Shown one piece after another: positions 1 through 7,872 of a stretch of DNA of 27,695 nucleotides. The notes below the pieces were generated by a model. It did not search any database. It was not told the origin of the DNA and saw only the letters and a program-made list of their open reading frames with translations. This stretch comes from an uncultured beta proteobacterium. GTDB taxonomy: Bacteria; Pseudomonadota; Gammaproteobacteria; Burkholderiales; SG8-39. Where the stretch lies: the NCBI GenBank assembly GCA_902826155.1, contig CADEDU010000077.1:1-27695 (forward strand), written 5' to 3'. Made by a program: the position numbers and the translations under genes. Numbering within the stretch: the stretch's first letter is position 1; every line of letters starts with the position of its first letter.

Positions 1-383
1 GCCGCGCGCTCCCACACCGACAGTCCGCCGTGCACGCGATACCACTCGATGAGATCCTCGATACCGGCCTGCGGCTCCTCGTAGAACCGCCGCTCGGTGG
101 CCGACAGATGCGCCGCGTACTCGCGCCGCCGGACCGGATCGGTGCCGCACAGCGCGAGACTGTTGAGCTCGAGCAGGTGGCGATGGTGTCCCATCGCGAA
201 CACGTCGATGCGTTCGCCCACGAGCCATTCGACGTAGCGGTAGCCGGCCAGCATGTTGGCGACGATCCGATCGTCGAGCGGGTCGCGATGGTCATCATGA
301 GGCGATGGCGAGCCGGGCCGCGCGTGCTGCGCGTGCCGCAATGCCGAGGCGATCCGATCGGGGTCGAGGCGCAGGTGCTCCAA
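1..383 (-). CDS. Partial ORF of unknown function downstream of the second pstS (runs off the left edge)
   Basis: Reading the minus strand from a TTG codon at 383 gives about 127 uninterrupted codons with strong G/C preference at third positions, continuing past the window edge. The frame begins just after the stop of the second pstS, and a GGTGAG Shine-Dalgarno-like stretch lies 6 bases before the TTG. The visible part contains RHLLELNSLALCGTDP, GIEDLIEWY and SVWERAA and has no signal peptide or membrane segment. It is not PhoU, which often follows pstB. The pattern faintly resembles the N-terminal half of Fic-like proteins, but the diagnostic motif would lie outside the window, so I assign no function. 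An in-frame ATG exists further in (NML), so the true start is uncertain. Confidence 0.6.
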   Translation of the reverse strand, partial: MEHLRLDPDRIASALRHAQHARPGSPSPHDDHRDPLDDRIVANMLAGYRYVEWLVGERIDVFAMGHHRHLLELNSLALCGTDPVRRREYAAHLSATERRFYEEPQAGIEDLIEWYRVHGGLSVWERA

Positions 384-401
384 GAAGATCTCACCGCTCG
401 A

Positions 402-1544
402 TCAACGGATCGCTTCCGCGGCCGCCTTGGAGCGTTCGATGAGATCGGCGGGAAGCGGGATGTATCCCAGATCACCACCGAGGGACTGGCCATCGGCCAG
501 CGCCCAATTGACGAATCGTTTGAGCGCGGCGCCCTTGTTCGCGTCGCCATAGCGCTCGTACAGCAGCAGCCAGGTCAGACTGACGATCGGATAGGCGTTG
601 TCGCCTTCGGGGTCGGGCAGGTACGCGCGCAGATTGGCGGGGATGCGCTTGAGATTCGCCGCAATCGCCGCCTGCCCGCTTGCGGCGTTCGGCGCCACGT
701 AGTGCCCGTTCTTGTTTTCCAGCTGCGCCATCGGCAGGTTGAGGCGCTTGGCGAAGCCGTACTCGACGTAACCGATCGCGCCTTCGCTCACCTTGATGCG
801 CGCTGCCACACCTTCGTTGCCGCGCGCCAGCATGGCGCCGCCGCCCCAGGCGACGATGTTGCCCACGCCGCGGCCCATTTCGTTCCACTTGCCGCTGATC
901 GCCGCGAGATGATTGGTCAGCGCGAAGGTGGTGCCGCTGCTGTCTTGCCGGCCCACCACCACGATATTCTTGTTGGGCAGCTTGAGCTCGGGATTGATCG
1001 CCTGGATGCGCGCGTCGTTCCATTTCGGAATGCGTCCGGCGAGCAGATCGACGTACGTGGTCCGGCTCAGTTTGAGCGGACCGTTGAGACCGGGCAGGTT
1101 GTAGGCGAGCACCACCATGCCCGCGGTGGCCGGAATCAGCGCGGCGCCGGGTTTGACCTTGGCGATCTGCTCATCGGACAGCGCGGCATCGCTGGCACCG
1201 AAGTCGACCGCCTCGTCGACGAAGCGCTTCTGACCCTCGCCGCTGCCCACGTCGCGATAGTCGATCGCGACTTCCGGGTGCGCCTTGGTGTATTCGCTGA
1301 TCCATTTCTTGTACAGCGGGGCGGGGAAGGTCGCGCCGGCTCCGCGGAGCACCAGCTTTGAACCCGTATCGGCGGCTTTACCGGTTTGTTGGGCGAGCGC
1401 AAGCGGAGTGGCCAGCCACAAGGTCAAGCCCGCCAGGGCGGCCGCAGCGTAGGCCAGCCGATGCGTTCCCTGTCGGCCCACGCCGGAACTGCCGCCTTCG
1501 CGCTGAATCAGGCACCTCGAGAGCGATCGCATGACGTCTGCCAT
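402..1544 (-). CDS. pstS: Second phosphate-binding protein PstS at the end of the pst operon
   Basis: This is a periplasmic phosphate receptor of about 380 residues for the Pst importer. After a long n-region it has a hydrophobic signal core (LAYAAAALAGLTLWL) and a likely cleavage after ALA. The mature part starts with the PstS hallmark GAGATFPAPLYKKW, followed by DVGSGEGQKRF, DFGASDAALSDEQI and GRQDSSGTTF, the loops that bind phosphate in this family. It lies directly after pstB. I chose the ATG at 1544 because it falls just after the pstB stop; an upstream ATG at 1580 would overlap pstB, and a later ATG at 1532 is also possible. It is clearly related to, but divergent from, the first pstS at 4323-5378, so the operon carries two different receptors around one permease. 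It may differ in affinity or expression, but nothing in the sequence says which. Confidence 0.93.
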   Translation of the reverse strand: MADVMRSLSRCLIQREGGSSGVGRQGTHRLAYAAAALAGLTLWLATPLALAQQTGKAADTGSKLVLRGAGATFPAPLYKKWISEYTKAHPEVAIDYRDVGSGEGQKRFVDEAVDFGASDAALSDEQIAKVKPGAALIPATAGMVVLAYNLPGLNGPLKLSRTTYVDLLAGRIPKWNDARIQAINPELKLPNKNIVVVGRQDSSGTTFALTNHLAAISGKWNEMGRGVGNIVAWGGGAMLARGNEGVAARIKVSEGAIGYVEYGFAKRLNLPMAQLENKNGHYVAPNAASGQAAIAANLKRIPANLRAYLPDPEGDNAYPIVSLTWLLLYERYGDANKGAALKRFVNWALADGQSLGGDLGYIPLPADLIERSKAAAEAIR

Positions 1545-1551
1545 CGCTCGG

Positions 1552-2385
1552 CTACGAGAATTCGCCGCGGATGTATTCACGGGTCAGTTTCTCGCGCGGG
1601 TCCTCGAAGATCTGCCTGGTCGGCCCCATTTCCACCAGATAGCCGGTCCGACTGCCCTTGGAGATGTCGACCGAGAAGAACGCCGTGGTATCGGCCACTC
1701 GCGTCGCCTGTTGCATGTTGTGGGTCACCATGGCGATGGTGTAGTTGGCCTTCAGCTCCAGCATCAGTTCCTCGATGCGGCGCGTGGCGATCGGGTCGAG
1801 CGCCGAACAGGGTTCGTCCATCAGCAACACGGCGGGCTCGGTGGCCACCGCGCGCGCGATGCACAGGCGCTGCTGCTGGCCGCCGGAGAGTGACAAGCCG
1901 CTCTTCTTGAGCTTGTCCTTCACTTCGTCCCACAGCGCGGCGCGGCGCAGCGCCTTCTCGACGCGCTCGTTCAGGTCGCCCTTGTAGCGGTTGAGCCGCA
2001 GTCCGAACGCCACGTTGTCGAAGATGCTCATCGAGAACGGGTTGGGCTGCTGGAACACCATGCCGATGTAGCGGCGCACCACCACCGGGTCGACACCACT
2101 CGCGTATACGTCCTGGCCATGGAAGCGCACATGGCCCTCGAAGCGAAAGCCGCGAATCAGGTCGTTCATCCGGTTCAGGCTGCGCAGCACCGTGCTTTTG
2201 CCGCAACCCGACGGGCCGATGAAGCCGGTGATCTTGCCCTTCTCGATCGGCACGTGGCTGTCGCGCACCGCCATGAAATCACCGTAGAACAGCTTCTCCA
2301 GCTTGCAGTCGATCACCGTGTTCGATTGCACCGCCGTGCGCGTCTGCGCGATCGCAGCACCCGCGTCCAAAACTGCCGTGCTCAT
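1552..2385 (-). CDS. pstB: Phosphate ABC transporter ATP-binding protein PstB
   Basis: This cytoplasmic ATPase of 277 residues powers PstCA-mediated phosphate uptake. Walker A (GPSGCGKST, residues 57-65), the signature LSGGQQQR, Walker B ([13 protein letters not shown]) and the H-loop histidine (VTHN) are all intact. The length is normal for PstB. The ATG at 2385 is preceded by AAAGAGGAA, a good ribosome-binding site. An open frame extends far upstream in the same phase but only as an out-of-frame overlap of pstA, so it is not part of this gene. The 53-base gap to pstA holds a triple 13-bp repeat. The second pstS follows within a few bases. Confidence 0.97.
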   Translation of the reverse strand: MSTAVLDAGAAIAQTRTAVQSNTVIDCKLEKLFYGDFMAVRDSHVPIEKGKITGFIGPSGCGKSTVLRSLNRMNDLIRGFRFEGHVRFHGQDVYASGVDPVVVRRYIGMVFQQPNPFSMSIFDNVAFGLRLNRYKGDLNERVEKALRRAALWDEVKDKLKKSGLSLSGGQQQRLCIARAVATEPAVLLMDEPCSALDPIATRRIEELMLELKANYTIAMVTHNMQQATRVADTTAFFSVDISKGSRTGYLVEMGPTRQIFEDPREKLTREYIRGEFS

Positions 2386-2400
2386 AGCCCGTTCCTCTTT

Positions 2401-2439
2401 GTGCGTTCGAGTTGTGCGTTCGAGTTGTGCGTTCGAGTT
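2401..2439. repeat. Three perfect tandem copies of a 13-bp unit between pstA and pstB
   Basis: The unit GTGCGTTCGAGTT occurs three times without a mismatch at 2401-2413, 2414-2426 and 2427-2439. The array nearly fills the pstA-pstB gap: it touches the last base of the pstA stop codon and stops just before the pstB ribosome-binding site. Copy number could vary by slippage. Any effect on pstB translation or on mRNA processing is inference. Confidence 0.95.
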
Positions 2440-3341
2440 CACATCCGGCGTTGCGCGATCATGCGACTGAGCAGATTGACCACCAGCACGATCAGCACCA
2501 GTACCAGTGACGCCGCCCACGCCAGCTCGATCTGGTTCTCGAACGGCATGCCGGAGAAGTTGTAGATCAGCACCGCGAGCGAGGCGGTGGGCTGCATGAT
2601 CGCCAGCTGCCCGTCGTGGAACAGCCAGTAACTGGAGAACAGCGCGGTGAACAACAGCGGGGCGGTTTCGCCGGCGGCGCGTGCCACCGCGAGCATCACG
2701 CCGGTCAGCACGCCCGGCATCGCGGTCGGCAGCACGACTTTCATGATCACCTGCGCGCGGGTGCAGCCCATGCCGTACGCGGCGTCTTTCATGATCTTGG
2801 GCACCATCTTCATCGCCTCTTCGGCGGTGAGGATCACGGTGGGCACCATCAGCACGGCGAGCGCGATGCCGCCGGCCGGGGCCGAGTAGCCGCCGGTGAG
2901 CAGCACCACCGACGCGTAGGCGAACACGCCGGCGAGGATCGATGGAAACCCGGTAAGCGTCTTGGCCGCGAAGCGCACCGCGTTGGCCAGTCTGCTCTCG
3001 GGGCCGAGTTCGGCGAGGAAGATCGCGCACAGGATCCCGACCGGGACTGCGATCGCTGCGGCGATGCCGACCATGGCGAGAGTGCCGACGATGGCGTTGC
3101 CGAATCCGCCGCCGGCCTCGAAGCCCGCAGGCGGCAACTCGGTCAGTGCCTCCCAGGTCAGGCGCGAGCCGCCGCGCACGATCAGCATGTAGAGCACCGA
3201 GAACAGCGGGATGCTCGCCGCGATCGCCATGATCCAGGCGAGACCGCTCAAGAGCGCACTGCGCAACGCGCGGCCTTCGAACAGGTGCTGCTCGAGGGAG
3301 GGAATCTCGGTCGTGCGGACCGTGACGCCGGCGGTGCTCAC
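2439..3341 (-). CDS. pstA: Phosphate ABC transporter permease PstA
   Basis: This is an inner-membrane permease subunit of 300 residues that pairs with PstC to form the phosphate channel. It has several hydrophobic segments (for example [22 protein letters not shown], cut here into its core, and [13 protein letters not shown] near the C-terminus). The cytoplasmic EAA-type loop that docks PstB reads [20 protein letters not shown]. The start is a GTG at 3341 that overlaps the pstC stop as GTGA, indicating translational coupling. The open frame continues further upstream, but only antiphase to pstC. It reads toward pstB. Confidence 0.96.
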   Translation of the reverse strand: MSTAGVTVRTTEIPSLEQHLFEGRALRSALLSGLAWIMAIAASIPLFSVLYMLIVRGGSRLTWEALTELPPAGFEAGGGFGNAIVGTLAMVGIAAAIAVPVGILCAIFLAELGPESRLANAVRFAAKTLTGFPSILAGVFAYASVVLLTGGYSAPAGGIALAVLMVPTVILTAEEAMKMVPKIMKDAAYGMGCTRAQVIMKVVLPTAMPGVLTGVMLAVARAAGETAPLLFTALFSSYWLFHDGQLAIMQPTASLAVLIYNFSGMPFENQIELAWAASLVLVLIVLVVNLLSRMIAQRRM

Positions 3342-4309
3342 TTGTGACCCTCGCTGCGATTGGAGTAGGTCATGATCGCCGAGCCCACCACGTTTACGAT
3401 CAGCGTGATCGCCAGCAGCACCAGCGCGGCGTACATCAGCACCGGAATCTCTTTCGGGCCCGCCTCGGGGAAGTTGAGTGCGAGCAGCGCGGCGAGCGTG
3501 TTGGCTGGCGAGAACAGCGACAGGCTGATCTGATTGGCGTTGCCCACCAGCATCGCGAGCGCCATCGTCTCGCCCAGGGCGCGTCCGAAGCCGAGCACCA
3601 GCGCACCGAAGATGCCGTTGCGCGCTGCGGGCAGCAGCACTTTCAGGATCGCCTCCCAGCGCGTCGCGCCCATGCCGTAGGCCGCTTCCTTCACTTTGTA
3701 CGGCACCAGGCGCAATGCATCCTGCGACACCGCGGCGACCGTGGGCAGGATCATGATCGCGAGCACCAGCGCAGCGGGCAGCAGCCCGGGGCCGCTCAGC
3801 GAGGTGCCGAAGAATGGAATGGCACCGAACGTCTCGTGCAGCCAGTCGGCCAGCGGTCGAATCGCGGGAACGACGACGAAGATGCCCCACAGACCGTAGA
3901 CCACGCTGGGGATCGCCGCGAGCAGCTCGACGATCGTGCGGAACACCTGCGCCAGTTGCGCCGGCAGGAAGTCCTGCGTGAGGAAGATCGCCATCACCAC
4001 GCCGAACACGCCGGCGATCAGCAGTGCCAGCAGCGAGCTGTACAGCGTGCCCCAGATCGCGGGCAGGATGCCGAACTTGCCTTCCTTGACGTCCCAGGTG
4101 CTGGAGGTGAGGAACTCCAGGCCGTGCTCACCGATGCCCGGGACGGCCTTGCCGCCGATCTCCCACAGGATCAGCGCAAGCAGGATGAGGATCAACCAGG
4201 CGCCGCCAACCGCCAACCCGCGGAAGGCGCGATCGAAGGTGTAGTCGAACGGCGACGGTGGCGCCGAGGCCGACGTAGCCGACGGGGCGTGCTCGAACAG
4301 CGGCTTCAC
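3338..4309 (-). CDS. pstC: Phosphate ABC transporter permease PstC
   Basis: This inner-membrane permease subunit has 323 residues. A short polar N-terminus is followed by a first membrane helix ([18 protein letters not shown]) and about five more. The EAA loop is [20 protein letters not shown], followed by the conserved [11 protein letters not shown]. It starts at a GTG at 4309, 13 bases after the pstS stop, with only a weak ribosome-binding site, so coupling to pstS translation is likely. Its stop overlaps the pstA start. Confidence 0.96.
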   Translation of the reverse strand: MKPLFEHAPSATSASAPPSPFDYTFDRAFRGLAVGGAWLILILLALILWEIGGKAVPGIGEHGLEFLTSSTWDVKEGKFGILPAIWGTLYSSLLALLIAGVFGVVMAIFLTQDFLPAQLAQVFRTIVELLAAIPSVVYGLWGIFVVVPAIRPLADWLHETFGAIPFFGTSLSGPGLLPAALVLAIMILPTVAAVSQDALRLVPYKVKEAAYGMGATRWEAILKVLLPAARNGIFGALVLGFGRALGETMALAMLVGNANQISLSLFSPANTLAALLALNFPEAGPKEIPVLMYAALVLLAITLIVNVVGSAIMTYSNRSEGHK

Positions 4310-4322
4310 GAGGTGCGCCGTG

Positions 4323-5378
4323 TCAGTTGATGTTGGCCGCGGCCTTGCGCACTTCCGCGATCACGTTCGCGGGGAGCGGCAGGTAGCCCATCTTCTCGCT
4401 CATCTTCTGCCCTTCGTTCAGGCAGTAGTCGATCATCTTGCGAACTGCGGCGGCCTTCTTCGGATCGTCGTACTTCTTGTAGAACATCATCCAGGTATAG
4501 CTGGCGATCGGATAGGCTCCCTCGCCTTCCGGATCGGGCAGCCAGGCGCGCATGTCGGCGGGTAGTTTGGCGTTGGACAGCGTCGCCATCCCGCCTTCGC
4601 CGCCGGCACCCGTATATTTGCCGGCCTTGTTCTGCAGCAGTGCGTGATCGACCTTGGCCAGTTTGGCGAAGCCGTACTCGATGTAACCGATCGCGCCCTT
4701 GGTCTGCTTGACGGTCGCGGTGACGCCGTCGTTCTTCGGCGAGGCGACGATCTTGTCGCTGCTGGGCCAGTTCACGGTGTTGCCCGCGCCCGGTCCTTTC
4801 TTCCATTCATCGCTGATCGCGCTCAAATGCTGCGTGAAGACGAACGTGGTGCCGCTCGAATCGGCGCGCCGCACGACCGTGATCGGCAGATCAGGCAGCT
4901 TCGCATTCGGATTCGCAGCGGCGATCTTCGGGTCGTTCCACTTGGCGATCTTGCCGAGGAAAATCTGTGGATAAACATCGCGTGGCAGGCGCAGGTCCTT
5001 CACGCCCGGCAGGTTGTAGGACAGCACGATCTCGCCCGCGGTCATCGGCAGCAGTTGCACGCCTTGCGGGATCTTGGCGATCTGCTCGTCGGTCATCGCC
5101 GAATCGCTGCCGGCGAAGTCGACGGTCTTGTTGATAAAGTCCTGAATGCCCGCGCCGCTGCCCTTGCCCTGGTAGTCGACCGTGATGCCGCCCGAGGACT
5201 TGCTGAAGTCCTTGAACCACGCCGAGTAGATCGGGAACGGAAAGGTCGCGCCCGAGCCGATCAGGCGCAGCTTGTCTTGCGCTGCAACCGGGAGCGACAG
5301 CGCGGCACCCAGCAGCAGAAAACCGGAAACGCGGGCGCGCGGGCGCAGCCAGGCGCTGAACAATGCGGGGCGATTCAC
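4323..5378 (-). CDS. pstS: First phosphate-binding protein PstS, head of the pst operon
   Basis: This is a periplasmic phosphate receptor of 351 residues delivering phosphate to PstCA. It has a signal peptide (VSGFLLLGAALSLPVAAQ, cleavage near AAQ/DK). Phosphate-loop motifs are IGSGATFPFPIYSAWF, GKGSGAGIQDF, DFAGSDSAMTDEQI and RRADSSGTTF, and the C-terminal GYLPLP segment typical of the family is present. The start is a GTG at 5378 with AGAGAGGAG 7 bases upstream. The open frame extends to 5870, but that part covers the promoter region and lacks homology. The gene is first in the operon and is preceded by Pho-box-like repeats at 5457-5485, as expected for a PhoB-controlled pst operon. Confidence 0.96.
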   Translation of the reverse strand: MNRPALFSAWLRPRARVSGFLLLGAALSLPVAAQDKLRLIGSGATFPFPIYSAWFKDFSKSSGGITVDYQGKGSGAGIQDFINKTVDFAGSDSAMTDEQIAKIPQGVQLLPMTAGEIVLSYNLPGVKDLRLPRDVYPQIFLGKIAKWNDPKIAAANPNAKLPDLPITVVRRADSSGTTFVFTQHLSAISDEWKKGPGAGNTVNWPSSDKIVASPKNDGVTATVKQTKGAIGYIEYGFAKLAKVDHALLQNKAGKYTGAGGEGGMATLSNAKLPADMRAWLPDPEGEGAYPIASYTWMMFYKKYDDPKKAAAVRKMIDYCLNEGQKMSEKMGYLPLPANVIAEVRKAAANIN

Positions 5379-5443
5379 CTTCGGACTCCTCTCTTTGTGC
5401 GCGGCCGCGTTCGGTCGGATCGCGGGGCTTGGGACGGCGAAGG

Positions 5444-5632
5444 CTAGGAGGGCCACATTACGGTTTGATGACCGCTCTGTGTACGTGGCGTGGCCGATTC
5501 GAGGCACGCGATCGCACGATGCTCGGCCAGGAGCTCCCGTGCCTGCCACGCGTTGAAAACGCCAGCGAGGTCGAGGTAGTGCGCGCTGTCGGCGAGAAAA
5601 GCGATGCGTATCGCGTCCGGTTCGTGGTGCAT
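5444..5632 (-). CDS. Possible 62-residue small protein or gene remnant upstream of pstS
   Basis: An ATG at 5632 on the minus strand has CGAGGAA 6 bases upstream and opens 62 codons. The protein begins MHHEPDAIRIAFLADSAHYL and ends in a low-information tail. The opening resembles the start of GNAT acetyltransferases (IRIAFLAD type), but only that start is present, so this may be a decayed acetyltransferase fragment. Its last codons overlap the putative pstS Pho box, so either the ORF or the box placement may be wrong. Transcribed from upstream it would be a leader ORF for pstS. Confidence 0.3.
   Translation of the reverse strand: MHHEPDAIRIAFLADSAHYLDLAGVFNAWQARELLAEHRAIACLESATPRTQSGHQTVMWPS
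5457..5485 (-). promoter_or_regulatory. Putative Pho box for pstS
   Basis: On the minus strand, CGGTCAT (5474-5468) and CCGTAAT (5463-5457) are exactly 11 bp apart, the period of PhoB direct repeats (consensus CTGTCAT). They match 6/7 and 5/7. A weaker unit CGTACAC (5485-5479) lies another 11 bp upstream. The site is about 80-105 bp before the pstS start. A weak -10-like TAGCCT follows after 10 bp. Confidence 0.55.
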
Positions 5633-5740
5633 GCAGAGTTCCTCGCGTGGGTGGGCGGGGTGCAGCGGCGGGGTGCAGCGGCGGGCGCACCCGATGGCAG
5701 CAATGCTGATCGCCGCAGATTGCGCCGCGATGAACTGCAC

Positions 5741-5758
5741 GAGTCACGGGCCTGTCAT
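5741..5758 (+). promoter_or_regulatory. Putative Pho box for phoX
   Basis: GAGTCAC (5741-5747) and CTGTCAT (5752-5758) form an 11-bp-period direct repeat; the second is a perfect match to the PhoB half-site. A -10-like GAGAAT starts 10 bp downstream (5769-5774). The phoX ATG is at 5813. This is the arrangement in which PhoB replaces a -35 element. Confidence 0.6.
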
Positions 5759-5812
5759 CGGGTCTTCGGAGAATCTGCCTTTTCAACCGGGTCGATTTAC
5801 GGAGCTCTCGCC

Positions 5813-7735
5813 ATGCATGACGCATCAGAACGCGGGCTCGGCCCGCACGAGGTCGCAATCGGCAACGCACTCGAGTCGCTGCTCAACGAACCGGTGTCTC
5901 GCCGACATGTCCTGCGCGCCGGCCTGGCTGGCATGGTGGGATTAATTCCGCTGGGATGCGCGTTGCCGTCTGCAACGGCCGGTCGTCAGCTCGGGTTCAC
6001 CTCGGTTCCGGTTTCGTGGGACGACAGGCTCACCGTGCCGCCGGGTTATCGCGCCGATGTGATTTATGCATGGGGCGATGCAACCGGTGTCGCCGGCCAG
6101 CCGATGCCGGCGTTCCAGTGGAACGCGGGCAATAGCGCCGCCGATCAGGCGCTGCAGGCCGGCATGCATCACGACGCGATCGAGTACTTCGCGCTCCCAC
6201 ACGGGTCGAATTCGAGCAGCAGCGCGCTGCTGGCGATCAATCACGAGTACGTCGACGACGGGCTATTGCATCGTGACGGCATGGCAAGCTGGACCGCCGA
6301 GAAGGTCGCCAAGGCGCAGCACGCGCACGGCGTGTCGATCATCGAGATCACGCGCCGTGGTGATCGATGGGAGGTGGTGCGTCCGTCCCGCTACGCCAGG
6401 CGGATCACCGCGCGCACGCCGATGACGATCTCCGGTCCGGCTGCCGGCCACGTGCTGTTGCGCACCGCCGCCGATCCAGCCGGTCGCGAGGTGCTCGGCA
6501 CCATCAACAACTGTGCCGGCGGGCGCACGCCTTGGGGCACGTACCTCACCTGCGAAGAGAACTTCAACATGTACTTCGCCAACAGCGGTTCGATTCCGGC
6601 CGATCAGCGCCGCTATGGAATCGGTGCGCGCACCGGGTACCGCTGGAACGAATTCGATGCGCGCTTCGACGCCGCGGCACAGCCGAACGAACCCAATCGC
6701 TTCGGCTGGGTGGTCGAAATCGATCCGTACGATCCGCAATCGGTGCCGATCAAACGCACCGCGCTGGGCCGCATCAAACACGAAGGTGCGATGGTGACCG
6801 TTGCCGGGGATGGTCGCATCGTGGTCTACACCGGCGATGACGAGCGCTTCGAGTATCTCTACAAGTTCGTCTCGGCCAAACCGTGGAATCCGCAGGACCG
6901 CGCCGCCAATCGCAACCTGCTCGACGAGGGCACGCTCTACGCGGCGCGCTTCAACGAACACGGCCAGGGTGCCTGGATCGAACTTGCGTTCGGCAAGAAC
7001 GGCCTCACCAGCGCGAACGGCTTCAACAACCAGGCCGAAGTGCTGGTACGTACGCGTCAGGCCGCCGATGCCGTGGGGGCGACCAAGATGGACCGCCCGG
7101 AGTGGGTCGCGGTGCATCCGGTGACGCAGGACGTCTATCTGACGCTCACCAACAACAGCGCGCGCGGCACTGACAAGCGGCCCGGTACTGATCCGGCCAA
7201 TCCGCGCGCCCGCAACTACTACGGTCACATCGTGCGCTGGCGTGAGCAGGGCGGCGATGCTGCCGCGGTCAAGTTCCGCTGGGAGCATTTCGTGCTCGCC
7301 GGGGACACGCAGGGCGCCGATGCCGACGCGCGCGGCACGGTGAAAGGAGACTCGTTCGGAAGCCCCGACGGTTTGTGGTTCGACGCACGCGGCACGCTGT
7401 GGATTCAGACCGACGTTGCAGCAGCCGATCTGCGCCGACCGGAGTACGCGCGCATCGGCAACAACCAGATGCTGGCCGCCGACGTCATCACCGGCGAGAT
7501 CCGGCGCTTCCTGGTCGGCCCGAAGGATTGCGAGATCACCGGTGCAACGATGAGTCCGGACGGTCGTACCTTGTTCATCAACGTGCAGCATCCGGGCGAG
7601 GTGCCGGGTTCGCCGCGCAACGATCCGGCCAATCCTCGCGCCGGCAGCAACTGGCCCGACTTCCGTCCGGACGGGCGGCCGCGCTCGGCGACGGTGATGA
7701 TCCAGCGCATTGACGGCGCTCCGGTCGGCACCTGA
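5813..7735 (+). CDS. phoX: PhoX-family alkaline phosphatase, Tat-exported
   Basis: This periplasmic or extracytoplasmic phosphatase of 640 residues releases phosphate from organic phosphomonoesters. PhoX enzymes are monomeric and use iron and calcium. A twin-arginine signal is visible: SRRHVL at residues 29-34, then a hydrophobic core. The family signature NNCAGGRTPWGTYLTCEEN (about 232-250) contains the cysteine that ligates iron in characterised PhoX, and INHEYV, RIKHEGAMV and SPDGLWFD blocks follow. The ATG at 5813 has GGAG 8 bases upstream; a longer open frame to 5363 crosses the promoter region and is not used. It is divergent from pstS and has its own Pho-box-like repeat. A cysteine in the signal region (LIPLGC) is a poor lipobox, so lipoprotein status is doubtful. 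Confidence 0.94.
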   Translation: MHDASERGLGPHEVAIGNALESLLNEPVSRRHVLRAGLAGMVGLIPLGCALPSATAGRQLGFTSVPVSWDDRLTVPPGYRADVIYAWGDATGVAGQPMPAFQWNAGNSAADQALQAGMHHDAIEYFALPHGSNSSSSALLAINHEYVDDGLLHRDGMASWTAEKVAKAQHAHGVSIIEITRRGDRWEVVRPSRYARRITARTPMTISGPAAGHVLLRTAADPAGREVLGTINNCAGGRTPWGTYLTCEENFNMYFANSGSIPADQRRYGIGARTGYRWNEFDARFDAAAQPNEPNRFGWVVEIDPYDPQSVPIKRTALGRIKHEGAMVTVAGDGRIVVYTGDDERFEYLYKFVSAKPWNPQDRAANRNLLDEGTLYAARFNEHGQGAWIELAFGKNGLTSANGFNNQAEVLVRTRQAADAVGATKMDRPEWVAVHPVTQDVYLTLTNNSARGTDKRPGTDPANPRARNYYGHIVRWREQGGDAAAVKFRWEHFVLAGDTQGADADARGTVKGDSFGSPDGLWFDARGTLWIQTDVAAADLRRPEYARIGNNQMLAADVITGEIRRFLVGPKDCEITGATMSPDGRTLFINVQHPGEVPGSPRNDPANPRAGSNWPDFRPDGRPRSATVMIQRIDGAPVGT

Positions 7736-7783
7736 TAGAGCGTCGTGCCCGCACGCTGCTCGAACAGAGCTCGTGCAGGTGCG

Positions 7784-7812
7784 ATGTCACGCAGTTAGCG
7801 CGCCAGTGTCAC
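7784..7812 (+). promoter_or_regulatory. Weak candidate Pho box upstream of plcP
   Basis: ATGTCAC (7784-7790) and GTGTCAC (7806-7812) each match 6/7 of the PhoB half-site CTGTCAC and are 22 bp apart, exactly two 11-bp periods. The middle unit is not conserved. The site lies 60-90 bp before the plcP start. The gene could equally be read through from phoX. Confidence 0.35.
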
Positions 7813-7872
7813 GGCGCGGCAACGTTGGTCGCGTTGAATCGCATCCCAGCGAAACGGGAAACGACGACCTAC

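Larger units (their letters stand above)
5379..5812. other. Divergent pstS/phoX control region (434 bp)
   Basis: This is the longest region without a secure gene. It separates minus-strand pstS from plus-strand phoX. It holds Pho-box-like repeats for each side (5457-5485 minus, 5741-5758 plus), two perfect copies of a 13-bp repeat GGGGTGCAGCGGC (5657-5669 and 5670-5682), and a small minus-strand ORF with its own ribosome-binding site (5444-5632). The GTGCACAAAG-type bases near 5392-5402 resemble the segment upstream of pstB, and both run into purine-rich ribosome-binding sites. Confidence 0.8.

Noticed and set aside
30..1361. 443-codon plus-strand open frame opposite the second pstS
   Set aside because: It is antisense to a well-supported PstS, its product is low in recognisable motifs and rich in Arg/His/Val as expected from the reverse strand of GC-rich genes.
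7741..7758. CGTGC/GCACG hairpin after phoX as terminator
   Set aside because: Stem is 5 bp with a 2-base loop and no T-tract; it is insufficient for an intrinsic terminator.
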